NCBI RefSeq assembly: GCF_009363275.1
Contig: NZ_CP045324.1
Span: 1,302,001 to 1,366,000, forward strand
Direction of reading: 5' to 3'
DNA from: Marinobacter sp. THAF197a
Lineage (GTDB): Bacteria > Pseudomonadota > Gammaproteobacteria > Pseudomonadales > Oleiphilaceae
Length of the DNA stretch: 64,000 bases
The notes beneath the pieces are model-generated. The model saw nothing but the letters and a program-made list of their open reading frames with translations. It was not told the DNA's origin and made no database searches. The translations under genes and the position numbers were made by a program. Shown here in pieces: positions 8,389-15,994 of the stretch (position 1 is its first letter; the number at the start of each line of letters is the position of its first letter).

Positions 8389-9024
8389 TCAGGCATCCTC
8401 CTGAATAAGAGCAGCGAGGTCATGCCGAATTTCTTCCCCGCTCAAATCGGGCCGCATTAAAAGGCGAGGGTTACCTTCGCGATCAAATACATAAATCGCG
8501 CTGCTGTGTGACACCGCATAATTTCCATCAGCGTCAGGTTCGTCATAACCGAAGGTTGTCCTATATCGTTTTGCCAGTTCACGAAGCTGGGGTTCTTTTC
8601 CAGTGAGCCCTACAATATTGTCACCGAAGAAATCCACGTATTTTGCGAGGCGCTCGGGCGTGTCACGTTTCGGATCGACACTCACGAACAAAGTGAGTAC
8701 TTCATCCTGAAGCTCGGGGTCCAGGCCACTGGTTACCTGATTGAGTTTTTGCAGGGCGGTCGGGCAAACATCGGGGCACGAGGTGAACCCGAAAAACAGC
8801 ATTCTCACGCGGCCACTGTAATCATCGCCAGATACAGACTTGCCCTGGCTATTGATCAGGTCGAATTCCAGCTCAGGCATCAAGCCACTGATGTTTTTAC
8901 CGTTCCAGTCTTCCTCGTCATTGCCAAAGCAACCAGTCAGCAATAGGGATGCTATCAGCGTTAAGGTCGCCGATATGATGTTGGCTGTCGCCAGAAGCGA
9001 GTTCTCATGACGCTGTTTCCTCAA
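8389..9024 (-). CDS. SCO1/SenC-family copper chaperone lipoprotein
   Basis: 211 residues with a lipoprotein signal (LLLTGC, Cys32). The thioredoxin fold carries the SCO copper site: Cys83 and Cys87 in TSCPDVCP, and the distal His in YAVSHSSAIYVFD. SenC/Sco proteins deliver copper to the CuA site of cytochrome oxidase or act as thiol reductants in copper stress. Its start overlaps the end of ctaG by about 20 bases, so the two are one transcript. Neighbours (DsbA-like, CtaG) fit oxidase copper insertion or copper handling. Confidence 0.9.
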   Translation of the reverse strand: MRKQRHENSLLATANIISATLTLIASLLLTGCFGNDEEDWNGKNISGLMPELEFDLINSQGKSVSGDDYSGRVRMLFFGFTSCPDVCPTALQKLNQVTSGLDPELQDEVLTLFVSVDPKRDTPERLAKYVDFFGDNIVGLTGKEPQLRELAKRYRTTFGYDEPDADGNYAVSHSSAIYVFDREGNPRLLMRPDLSGEEIRHDLAALIQEDA

Positions 9025-9847
9025 GTTGTTTGGATTGGTTGGTATATTTTCCGTCCTGATGCATGGCTCGCCGGAGCATCAGAAGAATGCCAAGAATGCT
9101 CATCATGGCCGGAGGAATATAGGTCAGCATGCCGCCCAGAAGCTGGTCGACTTCTGGATCCAGCGGCCAGGCCCTGCCACAGACTTCGTAAACGTCATAG
9201 ACCATGTCACGTGAGAACACGATCCACGCCCCAAGAAACATCTGAAGCACACCCGCGGCAGCCAGAACCAACATGCGTCTGCCATACCCCAACGATGAGG
9301 TGATCGCCGGCGGTCTTGGGTCAAAGATCAACCACCAGAAGAGAAGACCATCCAGCAACATGCTCCAGTTCATGACCCAGTACAGCTCCCGGCTGAGCAT
9401 GGCGTCGAAATGGATCGATGGCCACAGCCAGAAATAAATGAGCCCAACAAATAGGAAAAGGGCGATAAAGGGCTGTTGCAGAACCTGATAAACCCAACCC
9501 AGAGGCCGTAGCGCGCGCCTCCAGCCCGGGCGGATTTTTTCAAACCAGAACCGCATGACCGGTAAAGGGTTGGACAGGGCGATAAGGATAGGCCCGATGT
9601 GATGAAGAATCAGATGCTGGCCCCGATGGACGAAGAACATGTATTGCGCGTAGTAATCGAAGCGCGTCTGCATCACCGCATAACAGATCAGCACCCCCAG
9701 GGTGAACGCAAAAATCCGTAGCGAGCCAGGCCGATCCTAATCCGGCATCCGAATTAGCCCGACGCCATAGAACCCCATCACGAGCATGTAGCTCAGCACG
9801 GTCAGCGGCGAGAAATCGTAGGGTAGAAGGTAGTCAAGCAGTGACAT
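9005..9847 (-). pseudogene. ctaG: caa3-type CtaG cytochrome oxidase assembly protein, interrupted by an amber codon
   Basis: From the ATG at 9847 the frame runs 280 codons, the usual CtaG length, but codon 37 is TAG (9739-9737). The residues before it (MSLLDYLLPYDFSPLTVLSYMLVMGF) and directly after it (DRPGSLRIFAFTLGVLICYAVM) form one membrane protein, so this is a point nonsense mutation. The rest has about six membrane helices and CtaG-like motifs (FVHRGQHLILHHIGPILIALSNPL, WSMLLDGLLFWWLIFDPRPP). A shorter product could start at the GTG at 9694 but would lack the first helix. The frame after the stop is otherwise intact, so the lesion is recent, or a sequence error. Confidence 0.8.
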
Positions 9848-9866
9848 AGCGTTGCCGGTTTTGTTG

Positions 9867-10505
9867 TTATTCCAGTGACTCTACCTTGGATGTCACCAGG
9901 TCGTACAGTTCCTGAGGCCCCAGGCGGCTCAAGATGTCTCCGTTAACGTAGAATGTTGGGGTTCCGGAAATTCCAACCGCCTTAACGTCCGCAGCATCCT
10001 GTTGAATAATGCCGTCAATCTCGGGTGAGTTCATACCGGCCCGGGCGGCTTCTACGTCAAGCCCGGCTGACGCCGCCGCATCCCATGCTGCGGTGACCTT
10101 TGGATCATCGTGCCATTTCGGCTGTGCTTCCATAACAGCGTCAAGCACCGGTTCATAGATTCCCTGTTCACGGGCGGTTTCCAGAATTCTGACGGCCTCT
10201 TCCGAGCCTTTGTGAAACAATACGTAGCGCAGTACCAGACGCACGTTGTCCGGGTAGGCAGCCTGAATCTGTTTCACATAGGGATGCATGGCGCGACAAC
10301 CTTCGCAGGATGGGTCGAAGAACTCGACAATGGTTACCGGCGCGTCCTCAGGGCCAATAACGGGAGAGTAATCCCTCACCAGTGGCGTTTTTTCAACAAC
10401 GGCGGGTTCATTAGTGCCCTGGGAGCGATCGTAAATAACAAAAGCACCAGCAAAGACAACCAGACAAAAAAGAAGGAGACTGATGACCAGGGTTCGGGTT
10501 TGCAC
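9867..10505 (-). CDS. DsbA-family thioredoxin-fold periplasmic protein
   Basis: 212 residues with an N-terminal membrane anchor (LVISLLLFCLVVFAGAFVIY). The redox motif is CEGC in FFDPSCEGCRAMHPYVKQI, and the cis-proline loop is GISGTPTFYVNG. It resembles the DsbA/DsbG-like oxidoreductases encoded with metal-resistance and oxidase-assembly genes. It lies 19 bp upstream of ctaG and probably keeps Cys pairs of Sco1 or other copper proteins in the right redox state; that partner assignment is inference from context. Confidence 0.88.
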   Translation of the reverse strand: MQTRTLVISLLLFCLVVFAGAFVIYDRSQGTNEPAVVEKTPLVRDYSPVIGPEDAPVTIVEFFDPSCEGCRAMHPYVKQIQAAYPDNVRLVLRYVLFHKGSEEAVRILETAREQGIYEPVLDAVMEAQPKWHDDPKVTAAWDAAASAGLDVEAARAGMNSPEIDGIIQQDAADVKAVGISGTPTFYVNGDILSRLGPQELYDLVTSKVESLE

Positions 10506-10549
10506 GGGAGATCTTCCTATTTTAAATGAGTTTACGGGTTTCAGATTAT

Positions 10550-11560
10550 TCAGGTGTCCGGTAGCAGCCGACTAGGCACCCACCGCAGATAAAGCATCAT
10601 TCCAAACAGTTCCAACAAAGACTGGACGACAATCACCACGACGGCCACAGCCCAGGCCTCTGGCATTGACAGTGCCAAAGGTAAAACCACGAAGGAGTTG
10701 CGTGTTCCTAGGCTGAAGATGACGGTGCGACCGGTTTCTACCGGTAATCGAAAGACCCGGCGCAGAGCCTTTCCAACCAGAGCCGCAGCTAGAAGATAGG
10801 CCGGAAACAGAATCATCAAGGGCCAGATAAGTGAGCCGGTACTGTCGATCTGGCTGACCTGTGTCATTGAGATGATGAACAGTACGACTGTCAGCAGAGG
10901 GACCGGCATCAGACCCATGAAGCGAATGAACCCGATGGCTTTTCTGGAGTTTTCGGCCCATTTTTCAGTCAGAAATGCCAGGATAAGCGGGACAATAATC
11001 AGCCCGCCAAAGGCCGGCAGGAGGTGCCGCCCAAGCTCAAGATTCACGTCGAACTGATTACCCATGAAAAGCCAGAGGTAAAGTGGAAGAAGACCCAGTT
11101 GAGCAATCAGCAGAACCGGTGTTGCCGCAATGGCTCGGGTGCTGTCCCCCTTGCCTAGGTGAGTGAAGGTGACAAACCAGTCGGTACAGGGCATCAGCAA
11201 TACCAGAAGCACTCCCAACTTCAGCGCGTCATTGTCCGGCAGCGCCAATATCAGCAAGGCAGTGATCGCCGGCATGACCAGAAAATTTCCGGTGAGCAAG
11301 GCACCCATGAACCGACGGTCCCGGAACATATCAGACAGGTGGGTCAACGGTGTTTGAGTAAATGTGGCGTAGAGCAGAACTCCGAGCAACCCCCAGATTA
11401 AGTAATCCGGCACACTGTCACCGAGGGACGATGTCCAATCCACAGACAGTCCGAAAACAACAGCGATGAGGTAGGCCCAGACCTGGTGGCGTTCAATTAC
11501 GTCTCGCATGGCGTGCTCGTAACCGAGTGGAATGTCGGCCATTCGCAGCATATCTGCCAC
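10550..11560 (-). CDS. ACR3/BASS-type arsenite or organic anion transporter
   Basis: About 336 residues with roughly ten membrane helices. The signature LLVLLMPCTDWFVTFTHLGKGD is typical of the ACR3-related arm of the bile acid:sodium symporter superfamily, with the conserved Cys in the fourth helix. Such proteins are usually annotated as arsenic resistance permeases. No arsR or arsC is nearby, so arsenite is not certain as substrate. Start choice is open: GTG at 11560 with AGGG just upstream, or internal ATGs at 11551 and 11509. Confidence 0.8.
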   Translation of the reverse strand: MADMLRMADIPLGYEHAMRDVIERHQVWAYLIAVVFGLSVDWTSSLGDSVPDYLIWGLLGVLLYATFTQTPLTHLSDMFRDRRFMGALLTGNFLVMPAITALLILALPDNDALKLGVLLVLLMPCTDWFVTFTHLGKGDSTRAIAATPVLLIAQLGLLPLYLWLFMGNQFDVNLELGRHLLPAFGGLIIVPLILAFLTEKWAENSRKAIGFIRFMGLMPVPLLTVVLFIISMTQVSQIDSTGSLIWPLMILFPAYLLAAALVGKALRRVFRLPVETGRTVIFSLGTRNSFVVLPLALSMPEAWAVAVVVIVVQSLLELFGMMLYLRWVPSRLLPDT

Positions 11561-11584
11561 ACGGTACCCTTTTCAGCAGCCCTG

Positions 11585-12493
11585 CTAGCCATGGCCATAA
11601 GTATGGGCATCTTTGTGACTGTGATCAGGATGTTCAAACTCCAATGTTGAATGAGTGATGCCGAACTCGTTTTCCAAAGCTCGTTTTATCCCACCCTTGA
11701 CTTTTTCAAGTTCATTCCAGGCACTTATTTCGACCACCACATGGGCGTCGAGGGAGGCATCATGCTCACCCATCTGCCAGAAATGTACGTGGTGAAGGTC
11801 TAAAACGCCTTCTACGTTTGATAAAGCCTCGATGACAGAATCTGTGTCGATATCCAATGGACTACCCAGCATGAGTGTCCGGATGGTTCCGCCGATTTCC
11901 GTTAGACCCAGGTAGAGAATATAGCTTGCGATACCAATTGTGATCGCGGGATCAACCCAACGCATGTCGTACAGGAGAATCAGGGCGCCGCCTACAACGA
12001 CTGCAATTGACGCAAACGCATCAGACAAGTTGTGTAGAAACAGCGCACGGATGTTGACGCTGTCCTTTTGCATGGAGTAAGTAAGCAGCGCGGTCAAACC
12101 ATCCACTACCAATGCGATAATGCCAAGCCAAACTACCCACCACCCCTTGATTTCCGGGGGATCTATGAATCGCATGCCACCTTCGTAGATCAAATATGCC
12201 CCGATCATTATCAAAGTGGTGTAATTTATGAGTGCCGCAACAACCTCAATTCTCCCGTAGCCAAAGGTCATCTTCGAGTCGGCCGGGCGGCGTGCAATCT
12301 TCCGCGCCGCAAATGCGATAAATAGTGACGCCATATCCGAAAAGTTGTGTATAGCGTCGGCTATCAGCGCCAAGCTGCCAGCGAAGATCCCTCCAGCGAT
12401 CTGAGCCAAGGTTAGGATACCGTTCGCCCAGATAGCTACTGCAACTCTCTTATCCTTAGTATCCGGTGACATGTGAGCATGCTCGTGGCCCAT
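11585..12493 (-). CDS. CDF-family zinc/cadmium/cobalt efflux protein (CzcD-like)
   Basis: 302 residues, six membrane helices. The metal site residues are in ADAIHNFSD (helix 2) and FLHNLSDAFAS (helix 5), the HxxxD pairs of CDF antiporters. His-rich termini (MGHEHAHMS..., DHSHKDAHTYGHG) and a C-terminal ferredoxin-like cytoplasmic domain (DLHHVHFWQMGEHDASLDAHVV) are also typical. It exports Zn, Cd or Co in exchange for protons. The clear AAGGAG before the ATG fixes the start. It follows lspA after a long perfect hairpin. Confidence 0.92.
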   Translation of the reverse strand: MGHEHAHMSPDTKDKRVAVAIWANGILTLAQIAGGIFAGSLALIADAIHNFSDMASLFIAFAARKIARRPADSKMTFGYGRIEVVAALINYTTLIMIGAYLIYEGGMRFIDPPEIKGWWVVWLGIIALVVDGLTALLTYSMQKDSVNIRALFLHNLSDAFASIAVVVGGALILLYDMRWVDPAITIGIASYILYLGLTEIGGTIRTLMLGSPLDIDTDSVIEALSNVEGVLDLHHVHFWQMGEHDASLDAHVVVEISAWNELEKVKGGIKRALENEFGITHSTLEFEHPDHSHKDAHTYGHG

Positions 12494-12530
12494 TGTTTTC
12501 TCCTTGGTCGTTGCTGTTCAATTAAACGTA

Positions 12531-12580
12531 GTCGCAACACTCGCTAAGCCTGGCTCAGAGGGCTTAGCGAGTGTTGCGAC
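12531..12580. repeat. Perfect 20-bp inverted repeat hairpin
   Basis: The arms 12531-12550 and 12561-12580 are exact reverse complements around a 10-base loop (TGGCTCAGAG). The hairpin sits between lspA (ending at 12591) and the CDF gene (starting at 12493), both leftward. It lacks a T tract, so it may be a processing or attenuation structure or an mRNA stabiliser rather than a simple terminator. Confidence 0.75.
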
Positions 12581-12590
12581 CGCGCGAAAA

Positions 12591-13106
12591 CTAGCCATTC
12601 TGGCGATTTTCCATGTTATTCCCGGCACCTTTCTCGGCTGTGAAGCTCGTGACCAAAATCATGGCCACGCCCAGGACGATGAACACGTCGGCAAGGTTGA
12701 ACGCCGGCCAGTGCCGGGATTGCCAATGAAAATCCAGGTAATCGACAACATAGCCTCGAAAAACTCGGTCGATGACATTTCCAAATGCACCGCCAAGTAC
12801 CATCGAATAGGCTAGTGCTTCGGTTCGCTTATGGCTGTCCCGAATCAATTTGACCAGAACAGCCGAGACGACAATGGCTATCGCAATAAAAAAATATCGC
12901 TGCCAGCCACCGCCATCGGCAAAGAGACTGAAGGCAGCGCCTTTATTCCATACGTGCACCCAATTAAAGAAAGGGGTGATCTCAACCGATTGTCCGTAAG
13001 CCATGGATTGCTGGACGAGCCATTTAATAAGTTGGTCGGCCAGAGCTATAAGTGCCGAAAAGCCGAGAAAAGTGAGCGTAAAAAAGCGAGAACGGTCTTC
13101 AGACAT
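12591..13106 (-). CDS. lspA: Signal peptidase II (lipoprotein signal peptidase)
   Basis: 171 residues, four membrane helices. Catalytic aspartates are in GGAFGNVIDRVFRG and FNLADVFIVLG, both canonical for LspA. ALADQLIKWLVQ and WNKGAAFSLF are also family motifs. The enzyme cleaves the signal peptide of diacylglyceryl-modified prolipoproteins. This is an accessory copy in a metal-resistance block, a known arrangement with MerR and cation-transporter genes. Five bases separate it from the upstream transporter, so it is operonic. Confidence 0.93.
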   Translation of the reverse strand: MSEDRSRFFTLTFLGFSALIALADQLIKWLVQQSMAYGQSVEITPFFNWVHVWNKGAAFSLFADGGGWQRYFFIAIAIVVSAVLVKLIRDSHKRTEALAYSMVLGGAFGNVIDRVFRGYVVDYLDFHWQSRHWPAFNLADVFIVLGVAMILVTSFTAEKGAGNNMENRQNG

Positions 13107-13110
13107 CGAA

Positions 13111-14007
13111 TTATCCTTTTAGCGCAAGGATGCGCTTGGCACCAATGAGTACAATGCCTCCCACAATACCGCCAATAACCAGATCCGGGTAGTTGGAGCC
13201 GGTCCAGGCAACAAGAAGGGCTGCAAGGATAACTCCCAGATTGATAACCACATCATTGGCCGAAAATATCCAGCTGGCTTTCATGTGAGCACCGCCGTCA
13301 CGGTGTTTGGCGATCAGGAGCAGGCAACTGATGTTGGCAATAAGGGCCACAGATGCGACGGCCATCATCATTGACGACTGGGGATCACTGCCAAACAGAA
13401 AGCGCCTGCCAACTTCAACCAGTACCCCAGCGGCAAGGATAAGCTGGAGTATGCCAGCCACATGCGCCGCTCTGACCTGCATTTTGATGCCGTGCCCAAC
13501 GGCGTAAAGCGCGAGACCGTAGACGGCGGCATCGGCAAGCATGTCTAGCGAGTCTGCAATCAGGCCAGCGGACTGGGCGATCAGGCCCATCGTCATCTCG
13601 ACCAGAAACATCAGGCCGTTGATTGCCAGCAGTATCCATAAAGTGCCGGATTCTTCGCTTTCGTTGGCCTTAGAAGATTCAGCCGCTCTGACGGATTCAG
13701 CGCTGGCGTCTTCTGTCCGCTGCAAGGAAGCACCCAAGCCCAGGTTTTCCAGTTTGCTGGTAATAGGACCGGTTTCTCCATGGTGGATAATTTCCAATGT
13801 ACGACCCGATAAATCGAATGACAGCGACTGAATGTTTTCAACGCCAGTCAGTGCCATTCGAATCATTCGCTCTTCCGAGGGACAATCCATTTTTGGTATT
13901 TTGTAGGTGCTTAGCTGGCTACCTGTTTCGGCGGTGGCGCGTCCCTGAAACTTGTCATCTACGACAGAGTCTTCACTACCACACTGCCCATTGCAGGGTT
14001 TGCTCAT
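13111..14007 (-). CDS. HMA-domain cation transporter of the CDF superfamily
   Basis: 298 residues. An N-terminal heavy-metal-associated domain has the variant motif KMDCPSEE (one Cys instead of CxxC) and is preceded by a Cys-rich tip (SKPCNGQCGSE). Six membrane helices follow, with CDF-like sites in IADSLDMLADAAVYG (helix 2) and FSANDVVINLG (helix 5). This type is found with cadR/pbrR and lspA in Cd/Pb/Zn resistance blocks. A MerR-type promoter lies directly upstream, so it is the first gene of the leftward operon. Confidence 0.88.
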   Translation of the reverse strand: MSKPCNGQCGSEDSVVDDKFQGRATAETGSQLSTYKIPKMDCPSEERMIRMALTGVENIQSLSFDLSGRTLEIIHHGETGPITSKLENLGLGASLQRTEDASAESVRAAESSKANESEESGTLWILLAINGLMFLVEMTMGLIAQSAGLIADSLDMLADAAVYGLALYAVGHGIKMQVRAAHVAGILQLILAAGVLVEVGRRFLFGSDPQSSMMMAVASVALIANISCLLLIAKHRDGGAHMKASWIFSANDVVINLGVILAALLVAWTGSNYPDLVIGGIVGGIVLIGAKRILALKG

Positions 14008-14040
14008 TTTCTCGGCTCCGGTTTTCGTACAAATGATGCA

Positions 14041-14071
14041 ATTTAAAACCCTGTAGCCACTACAGGGTCAA
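14041..14071 (-). promoter_or_regulatory. MerR-family (CadR/PbrR/ZntR-type) metal-responsive promoter
   Basis: On the minus strand, -35 TTGACC (14071-14066) and -10 TTAAAT (14046-14041) are separated by 19 bp, the overlong spacer typical of MerR-regulated promoters. The spacer is centred on the palindrome ACCCTGTAG-N3-CTACAGGGT (14048-14068). It drives the HMA-CDF/lspA/CDF genes. No intact MerR-family gene is adjacent; a decayed one lies at 14934-15298. Confidence 0.9.
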
Positions 14072-14179
14072 TAACTAATCTACACTAGTAGTCGTCAAAA
14101 TCGGCGTTTGTCTGGATAAAGATCTACAATGATAAGTGCGATGATGTGGACGTCTAATTTTATTTCGAGGGTAAACTTT

Positions 14180-14647
14180 ATGATTTTATTTAAAGGACTT
14201 ACAGCAACCGCTGCGTTGTTGGTTTTTCCTGCATTCGTGCTAGCGCATGGTGATCAAGGCTCATGGCAAGGGCATGGTCCTGGCATGATGATGGATCAGG
14301 AGCAAATGCAACAGATGCACCAGAACTGGTCTCACATGAACCAGCTGATGCAACGCATTCCTGATGAAGCTTCACCGCAAGAACGGCAACGATTGATGCG
14401 AGAACACAGGGAGGCGATGCAAGAGCAAATGGGTTTTATGCATCACGGTATGATGGGCCCCGGCATGATGCGTGGACAAAACGGCATGATGGGAGGTCAG
14501 CACATGATGAACGGCGGCGGTAAATCAAAGAATGGTGGTAGTCTGTCTAACGAGCAACAAATTCAGATGATGCAGGAGCGCATGGATCAAATGCAGCTGA
14601 TGATGGAGCAAATGCTGCAATACCAGCAAAATCTAAAGGTAGAGTGA
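14180..14647 (+). CDS. Met/His-rich periplasmic protein, probably metal-binding
   Basis: 155 residues from the ATG at 14180 (GAGGG upstream; the frame is open further up without a ribosome site). A signal peptide ends near VLAHG. The mature part is packed with Met, His and Gln (GPGMMMDQEQMQQMHQNWSHM, MHHGMMGPGMMRGQNGMM) and a helical EQMLQYQQNLK tail. It looks like the CopQ/CzcE/Spy-like small copper or silver binding proteins near efflux operons. It sits between the MerR-type promoter and the decayed merR genes and is transcribed away from them. Confidence 0.75.
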   Translation: MILFKGLTATAALLVFPAFVLAHGDQGSWQGHGPGMMMDQEQMQQMHQNWSHMNQLMQRIPDEASPQERQRLMREHREAMQEQMGFMHHGMMGPGMMRGQNGMMGGQHMMNGGGKSKNGGSLSNEQQIQMMQERMDQMQLMMEQMLQYQQNLKVE

Positions 14648-14680
14648 TCGAGAAGCCTTCAAATACTTTTACTTAACAGA

Positions 14681-14790
14681 CGCGTAGTAACTGGCGAGTT
14701 TGATAGGCTGAAGTTTGTGAAAACGGCGCAGTAGCTGGGTTTCGGTCTCAACGAAATCCCTGGCCTTTTACGGCTGGAAGATGGCGCTCT
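14681..14790 (+). pseudogene. Fragment of a mercury-type merR gene
   Basis: In frame from 14681 the translation includes DRLKFVKTAQ-stop-LGFGLNEIPGLLRLEDGA, which matches the end of the DNA-binding domain of MerR (typically [27 protein letters not shown]). An in-frame TAG at 14732-14734 breaks it. The match ends a few bases before the dispersed repeat at 14802, and no N-terminal HTH remains. Confidence 0.7.
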
Positions 14791-14801
14791 GGGCACCACT
14801 T

Positions 14802-14870
14802 CGAATGTTCGCTTTGCGACCAATGCACACGCGGAGTTTAAGCTAAACAAAAGCGAACATTCGAGTCAGG
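14802..14870. repeat. Dispersed inverted repeat, copy with both arms
   Basis: Left arm GAATGTTCGCTTTGCGACC (14803-14821) and right arm CTAAACAAAAGCGAACATTC (14843-14862) are inverted, with ~21 bases between them. Related copies: right arm only at 8069-8096, both arms at 31312-31370 and 51840-51883, left arm only at 56310-56328. All lie between genes, at joins between unrelated segments. Confidence 0.7.
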
Positions 14871-14933
14871 GATTTTCTACAAGATCTATAAGCTAGCCAT
14901 GGCCATTTCAGCCGTAATGATTGCCAGAGCGGA

Positions 14934-15298
14934 TTGCAGACGCTGCATTACTACATGGCAGAAATGTCCGTGCTAGCTTAAGCTACTGTTTATTGAGCCA
15001 GGTTGCCTTTATCCGCCGCTGCCGAATTCTGGACCTGTCACTGACAGAGATTCGCGAGCTACAGAGCTATCAGGACGACCCTCGCCAGCCTTGTACCGCC
15101 GTCAACGCCATGCTCGATGACCACATCTCTCATGTGCGGTCGCAGATAACTGCTCTGCAAGCGCTTGAGCAACAACTCGTTTCACTGAGGGCGAGTTGCA
15201 ACGAGGGTCGGGAGATCAATGCCTGCGGCATCCTGACGGGGATCAGCGAGGAGAGCAAACAACAGCTGTATAGGGCTAGCTCAGGCCGTAAGGACTGA
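14934..15298 (+). pseudogene. Decayed CadR/PbrR-like MerR-family regulator
   Basis: The C-terminal three quarters is clear: AFIRRCRILDLSLTEIRELQ (end of the HTH domain), DDPRQPCTAVNAMLDDHI with the effector-binding Cys, a dimerisation helix, and the metal loop ending in CGILTGIS. The N-terminus is broken. LQTLHYYMAEM, a relic of the HTH wing (normally VQTLRYYEREGL), lies in a different frame at 14934 and ends in TAA, so at least one frameshift and a deletion have occurred. It would have been the regulator of the promoter at 14041-14071. Confidence 0.8.
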
Positions 15299-15514
15299 GC
15301 AGAGACATGCCGGACCTTGCAGTGACATTGTGAATGCATGGTGTGTTGATCGCGAAGCCTCACTGCGTATCTCGGCATGCGAACCTGGGCGTTGCTGCAA
15401 ACTTGCAGGGGCCGTGAAGAAGAGTCGTCATCAACCAGGTAATCCGCTGAGCTGATGGTTGGTTCCGTCATCATGATATGAGCCAATCAACCAAAAAATC
15501 CGGATACCCTGAAT

Positions 15515-15964
15515 ATGGTGACCGTCTCCCAAGGGAAGGTTTCATTTTTCCCTGCTGGCACCGAGGGCCCACATCTGGACTATGAGATTGGAAGCCGGGT
15601 GGCAGGCACGAGTATGACTTACGACGTGTCGCCTGAGTTGGTGTTTAGTCCGAGGCAAACACTATTTTTGCCGAACCTGCTCGTACGCTCCGGTGGGGAC
15701 GCAGTTAATATCGGGATTCCACAGGAATCCAGTGCAGCCGAAGATATGATAGGTGTTTATGATACTCGAGTTGATTGGTTGACGCTGAGATCCGGGAAAT
15801 CTCCCAAAACGCAGTCAACAAGTCTTCTAACGTCGGTTCCGGTGTCCCCCGTATCAGGCAATACAGAGTTATTCTTTATGTCGCCGGATGAAAACTCAGT
15901 TCAAAGTGACAGTTTTGACGTTGAGACGTTGGTGTATCGGGCTGCTATGCCTACTGGTCGCTGA
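15515..15964 (+). CDS. Hypothetical ORF, unrecognised
   Basis: 149 codons from ATG. No signal peptide, membrane helix or known motif is visible. The product is Ser/Val-rich and beta-prone (GKVSFFPAGTEGPHLDYEIGSRV), which could be a fragment of a secreted protein. There is no good ribosome site. The 215 bases before it (15299-15514) contain no recognisable gene. It may be spurious. Confidence 0.3.
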   Translation: MVTVSQGKVSFFPAGTEGPHLDYEIGSRVAGTSMTYDVSPELVFSPRQTLFLPNLLVRSGGDAVNIGIPQESSAAEDMIGVYDTRVDWLTLRSGKSPKTQSTSLLTSVPVSPVSGNTELFFMSPDENSVQSDSFDVETLVYRAAMPTGR

Positions 15965-15994
15965 CTAAAGCTGGATAAGTTGCCCTTGTAGTCG

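Noticed and set aside
10550..11560. Arsenic resistance operon
   Set aside because: Only the ACR3-like carrier is present; no arsR, arsC or arsH nearby, so the substrate is left open.
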